From NCBI GenBank assembly GCA_900766325.1, contig CAAFVA010000015.1, positions 1 to 5,768 on the forward strand: a stretch of 5,768 nt of DNA, given 5' to 3'. Below, piece by piece: positions 1 to 5,768 of this stretch (positions are counted from its first letter, which is position 1; each line of letters opens with the position of its first letter). The notes beneath the pieces were generated by a model. It searched no databases. It had not been told where the DNA came from and was given only the letters and a program-made list of their open reading frames with translations. Made by a program: the position numbers and the translations under genes. Source of the DNA: Bacilli bacterium (GTDB lineage: Bacteria > Bacillota_I > Bacilli_A > RF39 > UBA660).

Positions 1-1911
1 CTTATTTTTTGTTTTTCTTATACGATTTTGTTTTTATGCGCTAAATACGGTAGCCAAATAGACATAGAAAACTCAAATAGTATATACATGTATGATAAAG
101 ATGGTAAAAGTTTTTACGAAGGAAATAACGGAACGAAAAAATGGATTAAACTAAAAGATATATCCGAACATTTAATAAATGCAACAATATATTCAGAAGA
201 TAAAAATTTTTATGAGCATAATGGTTTTGATATTCCAAGAATCATTAAATCTACACTAGTAAATATCAAATCACAAGATTTAAAAGAAGGTGCATCAACG
301 ATTACCCAGCAATACGCAAGAAACTTATTTTTAACGTTCGATAAAACTTGGGAAAGAAAAATAAAAGAAGCTTGGTACGCGTTCAAACTAGAGACTCAGT
401 ATTCCAAAGACGAAATACTAGAAGGATACTTAAATACTATAAATTATGGAAACGGAATACTAGGTATAGAAAACGCCGCTTTATATTATTTTAACAAGTC
501 CGCTAAAGACTTAACGCTAGCTGAAAGCTCAATGTTAGCAGGAATACCAAAATCACCAGATAATTACTCACCGTTAAACGACGAAGAAGCCGCTAAAAAA
601 AGACAAAAACAAATTTTACAAGCAATGGTTAATAACGGAGTTATTTCACAAGAAGTAATGGATGAGACGCTAGAAGTAAAATTAACATACTACGGAAAAA
701 AAGAAAACCTTAACTTATCAACGATCATGTACTATCAAGACGCCGTAATGAGAGAGTTAGAATCGCTTAACGTAGTTAGCGATGATTCAATTAGACAAGA
801 AGGCTTAAAAATATATACCGCATTAGACGTAGATGCACAAACAAAGTTAGAAGAAAGTATTAAAACCAACCTAGAAGATAAAGAACAAATGCAAACATCC
901 GCCATTATGATGGATCCAAACAATGGAGAAATAATTGCCTTAGCAGGTGGAAAGGATTATTCAAAATCTCAATATAATAGAGCCGTTCAATCAAAAAGAC
1001 AAGTAGGATCCACAATGAAACCCATTTTATATTATGCCGCTTTAGAAAACGGACTTACTGCTGCAACCACGTTCTTAAGTAAGCCAACAACTTTTTCACT
1101 TGGTAACGGGCTTACTTATTCACCTAGTAATTTTGCCGACGTATATCCAAATGATAAGATAACAATGGCTCTTGCCATTAGCTATTCGGATAATATTTAC
1201 GCAATTAAAACGCACCTGTTTTTAGGTGAAGATACCTTAGTAAAGTACGCCAAAAAAATGGGTATAACAAGCAAGTTAGAAGCTAACGCATCATTACCAC
1301 TTGGAACCAATGAACTTACGATAACAGAGTTCGTAACCGCTTACGCAACCCTTGCGAACACCGGGTATAGTGTTAAGGGACATCTAATTAAAAAGGTTGA
1401 AGATGGTAGTGGTAACGTTATTTATGAATATAATCAAAAAAAAGAAAGAATTCTAAACGAATCATACACCTATATCTTAAGCGAACTGCTTTCAAACACA
1501 TATGATACCACGCTTACTAGCTACACCGCTCCAACGTGCGCTTCAATAGCACCAAGAATAACTAAAAAATACGCCGTTAAAAGTGGTACCACAGATTACG
1601 ACTTATGGACCGTTGGATATAATCCTGATATTGTAGTTGGCGTGTGGGCTGGTTATGATGATAACCGAAAACTATCAAACACGGAATATAAATACGCCAA
1701 AAACATATGGGCTGATGCAATAGATGATTATTTAAGAGAAAAAGAGCAAAGTTGGTATGAAAAGCCTGATAACGTAATTGGAGTTTTAACCGATGCTGAA
1801 ACTGGTGAAGTAGCAACCAATGATTCAAAATTAAAAAAGATTTTATACTACGTTAAAGGAACGGAACCAGGATATAAAAATAACACTTCCCAAAAAGAAA
1901 AAGACGACTAG
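1..1911 (+). CDS. Class A penicillin-binding protein (bifunctional peptidoglycan glycosyltransferase/DD-transpeptidase), 5' end cut by window edge
   Basis: This membrane-anchored enzyme polymerises lipid II into glycan strands and cross-links stem peptides on the outer face of the membrane. Residues are counted from the first codon in the window (636 visible). The frame is open from base 1 and starts inside a hydrophobic stretch (residues 1-13), the probable signal anchor, so the true start lies upstream; the TTG at 28 is inside that helix and has no Shine-Dalgarno. The GT51 domain shows EDKNFYEHNGFD (66-77, catalytic Glu66), GASTITQQ (97-104), RKIKE (119-123, second Glu123, 57 residues after Glu66 as in known GT51 enzymes), EILEGYLN (138-145) and LAESSMLAGIPKSP (173-186). 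The transpeptidase domain shows STMK (nucleophile Ser337), SDN (396-398) and KSGT (527-530). It ends with a short YVKGTEP-type tail and no PASTA repeats, most like the Bacillus PbpF/PbpG group. All catalytic residues are present. The subgroup is uncertain, so no symbol is given. Confidence 0.96.
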   Translation, partial: LIFCFSYTILFLCAKYGSQIDIENSNSIYMYDKDGKSFYEGNNGTKKWIKLKDISEHLINATIYSEDKNFYEHNGFDIPRIIKSTLVNIKSQDLKEGASTITQQYARNLFLTFDKTWERKIKEAWYAFKLETQYSKDEILEGYLNTINYGNGILGIENAALYYFNKSAKDLTLAESSMLAGIPKSPDNYSPLNDEEAAKKRQKQILQAMVNNGVISQEVMDETLEVKLTYYGKKENLNLSTIMYYQDAVMRELESLNVVSDDSIRQEGLKIYTALDVDAQTKLEESIKTNLEDKEQMQTSAIMMDPNNGEIIALAGGKDYSKSQYNRAVQSKRQVGSTMKPILYYAALENGLTAATTFLSKPTTFSLGNGLTYSPSNFADVYPNDKITMALAISYSDNIYAIKTHLFLGEDTLVKYAKKMGITSKLEANASLPLGTNELTITEFVTAYATLANTGYSVKGHLIKKVEDGSGNVIYEYNQKKERILNESYTYILSELLSNTYDTTLTSYTAPTCASIAPRITKKYAVKSGTTDYDLWTVGYNPDIVVGVWAGYDDNRKLSNTEYKYAKNIWADAIDDYLREKEQSWYEKPDNVIGVLTDAETGEVATNDSKLKKILYYVKGTEPGYKNNTSQKEKDD

Positions 1912-1930
1912 TTATTAGTCGTTTCTTTGC
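1901..1930. terminator. Bidirectional hairpin terminator between converging genes, built from their last codons
   Basis: A perfect 7-bp inverted repeat, ACGACTA (1904-1910) and TAGTCGT (1916-1922), encloses a 5-base loop; G-T and A-T pairs can extend it outward by two. On the minus strand the stem is followed by CTTTTTCTTTTT, a good U-tract for ftsH transcripts. On the plus strand it is followed by TTCTTTGCTTTCTTTT, a broken U-tract. The stem has only three G-C pairs, so it is moderate in strength. The arms are coding: the left arm encodes the Asp-Asp-stop of the PBP, the right arm the final residues of FtsH. Termination in both directions is inferred from the structure. Confidence 0.6.
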
Positions 1931-3911
1931 TTTCTTTTCCTTCTTTTAGTTCACCTGATAAAGCTTTTTTAAGCTCTTCTTTGTTCATCGTAGAATAACC
2001 CTTGATTCCTTTTTCTTTTGCCATTTCTTTTAACTTTGGTAAAGATACATCATCTAGCATATCTTCTTCTGGCATTTTTCCATTTTTAGCTAAATAATCA
2101 ATTTCTTCCTTAGTAAGTGTTTCACGCTCAATTAACGTATTTGCAATTAAATCAAGTAATTGTCTATTCTTTTCAATAATTTTCTTTGCTTTTTCATAGC
2201 ATTCATTTATTATTTTTCTAACTTCATTATCAATTTCTAACGCAACCTGATCAGAGAAGTTTCTGTTTTTATTATAATCTCTACCCAAGAATGAACTTCC
2301 TTCTGGTGTTTCTAATTGGATTGGGCCCAAAGATGACATTCCGTACTCGGTTACCATACTACGAGCTATTTTAGTCGCTTTAGAAAAGTCATTATGAGCT
2401 CCTGTTGTAATTTCATTAAACACAACTTCTTCTGCAACACGACCACCGAGTAGTCCCATTATTTCTTCTAAAAGTTCCGTTTTAGTAGCCGTATATTTTT
2501 CTTCCTTAGGAAGCATAAGGTTATATCCACCAGCTTGACCACGAGGAATAATGGTAACTTTTTGAACGTCATTAGCATCATCTAATTTAATACCCAATAC
2601 GGCGTGTCCCGCTTCATGGTATGCAACAAGTCTTTTTTCTTTTGCGGTATATTTTTTAGTTACCTTCGCTGGTCCCATAATTACCCTGTCTATTGCCTCA
2701 TCAATCTCGGACATGGTAATTGCTGTTTTTTCACGCCTTACCGCAAGTAAGGCAGCTTCATTAAGTAGGTTTTCCAAATCAGCACCAGAAAAACCAACGG
2801 TTCTTTTTGCAATGCTATCTAGATGAATGTTTTTAGATAAAATCTTATTTCTAGCATGTACTTTTAAGATTTCTTCCCTTGCGTCCTTTTCAGGTAAAGC
2901 AACCGTTACCTGTCTGTCAAATCTTCCAGGTCTTAAAAGTGCTGGATCAAGTACATCTGGTCTGTTAGTTGCCGCAATAATAATAATTCCTTCATTTGCA
3001 CCAAAACCATCCATCTCGGTCAATAACTGATTAAGAGTTTGTTCTCTTTCATCATGTCCACCACCAATTCCAGTGCCACGTTGACGACCTACGGCATCAA
3101 TTTCGTCTATGAAAATCAAACATGGAGCATTTTGCTTAGCTTGTTTAAACATATCCCTTACTCTTGATGCACCAACACCAACGTATAGTTCAACGAAATC
3201 TGATCCAGATATGAAGTAAAATGGCGCGTTTGCTTCTCCAGCAACCGCTTTTGCAAGTAACGTTTTACCAGTTCCCGGAGGACCTACTAAAAGTACTCCT
3301 TTAGGTATTCTTGCTCCTAATTTTTGGAATTTTTTAGGGTATTTTAAGAAGTCTATTAATTCTTGCAACTCTTCTTTTTCCTCAGGCAAACCCGCCACGT
3401 CTTTAAAGGTAACGCGACCATTATCCGGGTTAAGTTTAGCTTTGCTTCTTCCGAAATCCATTGATCCTTTTTGTGCGTTAAGTTGTTTTGTAACAAACCA
3501 AAAAGCTAAACCTATTAATATTATGAATGGTGCTATATTAATTAAGAACATATACCACGGACTTGCAGCAGGATCTGATTCAGACACTATTTCAAAGTCA
3601 TGCTCTTCGCTAGATTCTACTATGTCATTAATAACCGTATCAGAAAGCGGTGTTTTAACACTAAACGTTTCACCTTCTTTAGCATCTTTTAACGTACCAG
3701 TAATTTGATAAGTATACGCCGCAGAAGATGGCGTAATAACTATTCTTTCTATGTTATTATCAGCCAAAGCTTTATTAAACTCATTATAAGTTAATTCTCT
3801 ATTAGTTCCACTAGTCATATTATAGAATAACAATAATGCTATTCCAATAAATAGTAACAATGCGTATGGGAAAAAACCCTTCTTCATGTTTTGATTACCT
3901 TGTACTGTCAT
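1908..3911 (-). CDS. ftsH: ATP-dependent zinc metalloprotease FtsH
   Basis: This membrane-bound AAA+ protease forms hexamers that extract and degrade misassembled membrane proteins and short-lived cytosolic regulators. In its 667 residues: a first membrane helix (about 12-31), an extracytoplasmic domain (32-118), a second helix (about 119-140), Walker A GPPGTGKT (210-217), Walker B LIFIDE (265-270), the second region of homology with arginine fingers Arg327 and Arg330, the zinc-binding HEAGH (432-436) and the third zinc ligand Asp508 in TTGAHND. All catalytic residues are intact. The substrate-gripping pore loop reads YVG (243-245), where FVG is usual. Residues about 622-652 form an extra LKEMAKEKGIKGYS...KEELKKAL module resembling Rho_N/SAP-like domains, followed by a charged tail; B. 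subtilis FtsH is about 637 residues. The ATG at 3911 has AAGGAGG six bases upstream. A second in-frame ATG (codon 9) precedes the first helix but has only a weak AAGG. The start overlaps the end of tilS by 17 bases, and the stop overlaps that of the converging PBP gene. Confidence 0.98.
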   Translation of the reverse strand: MTVQGNQNMKKGFFPYALLLFIGIALLLFYNMTSGTNRELTYNEFNKALADNNIERIVITPSSAAYTYQITGTLKDAKEGETFSVKTPLSDTVINDIVESSEEHDFEIVSESDPAASPWYMFLINIAPFIILIGLAFWFVTKQLNAQKGSMDFGRSKAKLNPDNGRVTFKDVAGLPEEKEELQELIDFLKYPKKFQKLGARIPKGVLLVGPPGTGKTLLAKAVAGEANAPFYFISGSDFVELYVGVGASRVRDMFKQAKQNAPCLIFIDEIDAVGRQRGTGIGGGHDEREQTLNQLLTEMDGFGANEGIIIIAATNRPDVLDPALLRPGRFDRQVTVALPEKDAREEILKVHARNKILSKNIHLDSIAKRTVGFSGADLENLLNEAALLAVRREKTAITMSEIDEAIDRVIMGPAKVTKKYTAKEKRLVAYHEAGHAVLGIKLDDANDVQKVTIIPRGQAGGYNLMLPKEEKYTATKTELLEEIMGLLGGRVAEEVVFNEITTGAHNDFSKATKIARSMVTEYGMSSLGPIQLETPEGSSFLGRDYNKNRNFSDQVALEIDNEVRKIINECYEKAKKIIEKNRQLLDLIANTLIERETLTKEEIDYLAKNGKMPEEDMLDDVSLPKLKEMAKEKGIKGYSTMNKEELKKALSGELKEGKESKETTNN

Positions 3912-5238
3912 TTTTTTCCTCCTTGTAACACTTTAATATTATATCATATTTCCCGGTTTTTGACCTATCATATTTAGATTTCTTAAGGCCTGGTAGCCAA
4001 ATTATTTTATCATTACTATCCACGATAACCGGATAATTATCCCTTTCTTTTTTAGGAAGCTTTTCATTTATGAAAACGTCTTTTATTTTTTTAGAACCAT
4101 TAAGTCCTAATATTTCAATTTTATCTCCGCAAATAACGCCTCTAACGTATAAAGGAAAACTTAAGTCTTTAGCGTTAAAAGCCGTTACGTAATTTGAAGT
4201 GTTTTCTAAATCACTAATTTGTTCAATCACAAATCCATTAGGTAATTTTACCAACCCATTAAACATAACGCGATAATTATTATATTCCAAATCATTATCG
4301 AAATATAGCTTATTATAAGACTTTATCAACGTTTTTTTATTAGGCAAGCAAATAGTTGCGTTTTTCTTATTTGAATTAATAAGCGATAATACCAAGTCCA
4401 TGTTTTCATCACTTATTTTTGTTATTTCATCGCCATAATTATTATACAAATACCTCATTATAATTCTTTTTATAACTATGTTTTCATGTTTTAAAAGCTC
4501 GTTTAAATCAATTATGTTATCACTTACGATAGAATCGTATAATTTATCTACCAAATTAGTAAAATACTTATCATATTCGTTTAATAGATTAGAAAATTTT
4601 AAAAACTTTTTATGAACATTGGCATTTTCTTTTTTAAGATATGGTAAAACATATTTTCTTAGCCTATTTCTAGTATACTCATCCAAAGTATTAGTTTTAT
4701 CTTCAGCATAACTTATTTTATTTTCTTTACAATAACTTAAAATATCATCCTTAGTTATAAAAAGAAGTGGTCTTATAAGACTATAATTACTACGTTTATT
4801 AATTAATTCTATACCAGCATATCCCTTTAAGGTAGAACCTCTTATTATCCGCATTAAAACCGTTTCAATAAGGTCATCCCCATGATGGGCGGTAAATAAA
4901 TATTTTGAATCATATTTCTTGATTAACGTCTCAAAAAAGCCATATCTTTTTTTTCTTGCTTCTTCTTCCGTAAACTTATCATTCTTATAAGATTCTATCT
5001 TCATAAACTCAAATGAAACGTTATTTATATTACAAAAATCTCTTAAATGACTTTCTTCTAAATCACTTTCTTTTCTATGATTATGATGTACGTGTGCACA
5101 AACTATCTTATTTTTAGAATAAGTTTTTTTAATTATATCAAGTAAAGCCATTGAATCTGATCCGTATGACACCGCAACAATAAGCACATCAGAATCTTTG
5201 ATATTTAGGCTTGATAAAAATTGATAAACTTCTTTCAT
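3895..5238 (-). CDS. tilS: tRNA(Ile)-lysidine synthetase TilS
   Basis: This cytosolic enzyme uses ATP to attach lysine to C34 of tRNA-Ile2(CAU), making lysidine, which switches its reading from AUG to AUA and its charging from Met to Ile. From the chosen start it has 447 residues, near the size of the Bacillus enzyme. In order: PP-loop SYGSDS (24-29; the family norm is SGGxDS), HVHHNHR (49-55), TAHHGDDLIET (116-126), RPLL with an N-type ATPase tail containing D-K-T-N and Y-T-R-N-R-L-R, and a TilS C-terminal domain near the end (GDKIEILGLNGSKKIKD, then LPKKERDNYPV and IIWLPGLKKS). I chose the ATG at 5238 over the in-frame ATG at 5265: the upstream one would add nine residues, lacks a Shine-Dalgarno and overlaps a likely -10 box, while 5238 follows GGGTGG. 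The gene overlaps ftsH by 17 bases. The PP-loop variant is odd, but the remaining motifs make the family clear. Confidence 0.95.
   Translation of the reverse strand: MKEVYQFLSSLNIKDSDVLIVAVSYGSDSMALLDIIKKTYSKNKIVCAHVHHNHRKESDLEESHLRDFCNINNVSFEFMKIESYKNDKFTEEEARKKRYGFFETLIKKYDSKYLFTAHHGDDLIETVLMRIIRGSTLKGYAGIELINKRSNYSLIRPLLFITKDDILSYCKENKISYAEDKTNTLDEYTRNRLRKYVLPYLKKENANVHKKFLKFSNLLNEYDKYFTNLVDKLYDSIVSDNIIDLNELLKHENIVIKRIIMRYLYNNYGDEITKISDENMDLVLSLINSNKKNATICLPNKKTLIKSYNKLYFDNDLEYNNYRVMFNGLVKLPNGFVIEQISDLENTSNYVTAFNAKDLSFPLYVRGVICGDKIEILGLNGSKKIKDVFINEKLPKKERDNYPVIVDSNDKIIWLPGLKKSKYDRSKTGKYDIILKCYKEEKNDSTR
3918..3924 (-). promoter_or_regulatory. Strong Shine-Dalgarno of ftsH inside the tilS coding end
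   Basis: The minus strand reads AAGGAGG, followed by six bases and then ATG at 3911. This near-perfect site decides the ftsH start. It is made by the Lys-Glu-Glu codons near the end of tilS, so ribosomes finishing tilS pass over it before stopping 14 bases past the ftsH ATG. Translational coupling is inferred from this geometry. No separate promoter for ftsH is evident nearby. Confidence 0.85.
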
Positions 5239-5242
5239 AAAA

Positions 5243-5248
5243 CCACCC
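5243..5248 (-). promoter_or_regulatory. Probable ribosome binding site of tilS
   Basis: The minus strand reads GGGTGG four bases before the ATG at 5238. It matches the anti-Shine-Dalgarno only partly and the spacing is short, so initiation may be modest. It is better than anything before the alternative ATG at 5265, where only TTGG is seen, and so supports the shorter TilS. Confidence 0.5.
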
Positions 5249-5255
5249 AACGTAT

Positions 5256-5264
5256 ATTGTAACA
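5256..5264 (-). promoter_or_regulatory. Candidate extended -10 promoter of tilS-ftsH
   Basis: The minus strand reads TGTTACAAT, an extended -10 (TGn plus TACAAT, one mismatch from TATAAT). No clear -35 lies at the usual distance; the best fits, ACTTTG or CTTTGT at 16-17 bases, are weak, which extended -10 promoters tolerate. Transcription would begin about 7 bases downstream and give a leader of roughly 15 bases before the ATG at 5238. In AT-rich DNA such matches arise by chance, so this rests on its position in the only intergenic gap of the block. Confidence 0.45.
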
Positions 5265-5279
5265 TAAAAGGCCAAGAAC

Positions 5280-5318
5280 AAAGTAATAATTATCATGTTT
5301 TAATAATTTTTAAACTTT
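5280..5318 (-). terminator. Weak, AT-only imperfect hairpin after the rightmost gene
   Basis: Just after the stop of the upstream gene the minus strand can fold AAAG...AATTAT against ATAATT...CTTT around a nine-base loop, with one mismatch and a small bulge. TGTTCTT follows. The stem is almost all A-T and the T-run is short, so real termination is doubtful; the upstream gene may read through into tilS. Confidence 0.22.
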
Positions 5319-5323
5319 AATAC

Positions 5324-5768
5324 TTATAATACTTTTAAATTATTTGCCTCATCATAATAAAACAAAGAGGTTTGTATAGTAGAATCTTTCATTAATTGTA
5401 ACTTTTGTAAAAGTGAAGTATAGGTCTCACTAGAATCAAGATAACATACGTTTTTAGACGATATGTTTTTAAAAGGTTTTAGTCTTAAATACAAATCCTC
5501 ATCCTGCTTTTTAGCTTGTTCATACCTTGTTTCATCATAATATGAAACACATGTGCCACAAGGTAATATTTCACAGAAATAAAGTTCTTTTTTTGACATA
5601 TTACAAATCGTAACGTTTAATTTTCTATCACCATAATAAAGACTAATTCCATTTGAATTATCAACAAGTATAATATCAAAGTACCTTTTTTGTAAAGTAA
5701 TTACAAAACCCACGTTATCATTTTGTTTTAGCAAAATAGAATCTTTAGATTCCACAAAATTATTAATA
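5324..5768 (-). CDS. Unrecognised protein, C-terminal part; 5' end beyond the window
   Basis: I do not recognise this product. The frame stays open to the right edge. The first possible start inside the window is a GTG at 5755 with no Shine-Dalgarno before it (upstream is TTAATAATTTT), so the gene probably begins outside. From that GTG, 143 residues are visible. No signal peptide or membrane helix is evident. The first half looks beta-rich, with alternating hydrophobic and polar residues (for example VGFVITLQKRYFDIILVD). Five cysteines are present, including a CGTC (CxxC) at 66-69. A charged, tyrosine-rich middle (YYDETRYEQAKKQDEDLYLR) precedes a possible helix (SLLQKLQLMKD). It lies 85 bases upstream of tilS on the same strand; in Bacillus this side of tilS carries the yabS/yabT/spoIIE/divIC region, but I see no likeness to those products. 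Its base composition matches its neighbours. It is probably a real gene, given the open frame and position. Confidence 0.6.
   Translation of the reverse strand, partial: INNFVESKDSILLKQNDNVGFVITLQKRYFDIILVDNSNGISLYYGDRKLNVTICNMSKKELYFCEILPCGTCVSYYDETRYEQAKKQDEDLYLRLKPFKNISSKNVCYLDSSETYTSLLQKLQLMKDSTIQTSLFYYDEANNLKVL

Noticed and set aside
28..30. TTG as the start of the PBP gene
   Set aside because: It lies inside the hydrophobic anchor segment, has no Shine-Dalgarno, and the frame is open back to base 1. The gene is cut by the window edge.
1577..1828. Antisense reading frame within the PBP gene
   Set aside because: It runs opposite the transpeptidase KSGT region, its product is low complexity, and it has no family likeness. 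The short frames antisense to ftsH and elsewhere in the PBP gene were set aside for the same reason.
5152..5169. Frameshift or base error in the tilS PP-loop
   Set aside because: The frame and flanking residues (VAVS before, MALL after) match TilS, and Gly to Tyr needs two or more changes, so a real variant is more likely.
5239..5323. Remnant of a gene or a riboswitch in the gap upstream of tilS
   Set aside because: Eighty-five very AT-rich bases hold only a weak hairpin and a possible promoter; that is too short and unstructured for a known riboswitch or T-box.
5753..5755. GTG as the true start of the rightmost gene
   Set aside because: No ribosome binding site precedes it and the frame stays open to the right edge, so a start beyond the window is more likely.
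1..5768. Mycoplasma-type genetic code (TGA = Trp)
   Set aside because: Trp is encoded by TGG in several genes, no frame is interrupted by TGA, and a full class A PBP implies a cell wall.
1..5768. A hidden defence system, mobile element, CRISPR array or RNA gene
   Set aside because: No direct-repeat array, transposase, integrase, nuclease motif, or tRNA/rRNA-like structure was seen; nearly every base lies in a housekeeping gene.

Overview
This is a 5.8-kb chromosomal segment from an AT-rich, low-GC Gram-positive-type bacterium. It holds four genes packed almost without gaps. A near-complete class A penicillin-binding protein runs rightward from the left edge (1-1911). A leftward block of ftsH (1908-3911), tilS (3895-5238) and an unrecognised partial gene (5324-5768) converges on it. 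Tryptophan is written TGG and no reading frame needs TGA read as tryptophan, so the standard bacterial code fits. A working class A peptidoglycan synthase argues against a wall-less mycoplasma. The tilS-ftsH neighbourhood is typical of Bacilli (tilS-hpt-ftsH in Bacillus). I infer an uncultured or reduced-genome Bacilli lineage, such as the gut RF39/Erysipelotrichia-like groups, but the sequence alone does not prove this.

Layout. Positions 1-1911 encode a bifunctional glycosyltransferase/transpeptidase with all catalytic motifs; only its extreme N-terminus is cut off. It meets ftsH tail to tail: the two stop codons share the palindrome CTAG, and a hairpin built from the last codons of both genes probably ends transcription both ways. 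ftsH encodes the membrane AAA+ zinc protease and carries a short C-terminal extension resembling a Rho N-terminal (Rho_N/SAP-like) helical module. Its strong Shine-Dalgarno lies inside the end of tilS, which overlaps it by 17 bases, so the two are probably translationally coupled. tilS encodes tRNA(Ile2)-lysidine synthetase, with unusual residues in its ATP-binding PP-loop (SYGSDS instead of SGGxDS). A plausible extended -10 promoter lies in the 85-base gap upstream of tilS. The rightmost gene enters from beyond the window and has no family I can name.

Together these are housekeeping functions: cell wall synthesis, membrane protein quality control and decoding of AUA codons, which are common here. 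I see no mobile element, CRISPR array, RNA gene or defence system. The points most worth a second look are the FtsH tail, the variant TilS active-site motifs, the shared-stop terminator and a strong codon-boundary CpG preference in the PBP gene.
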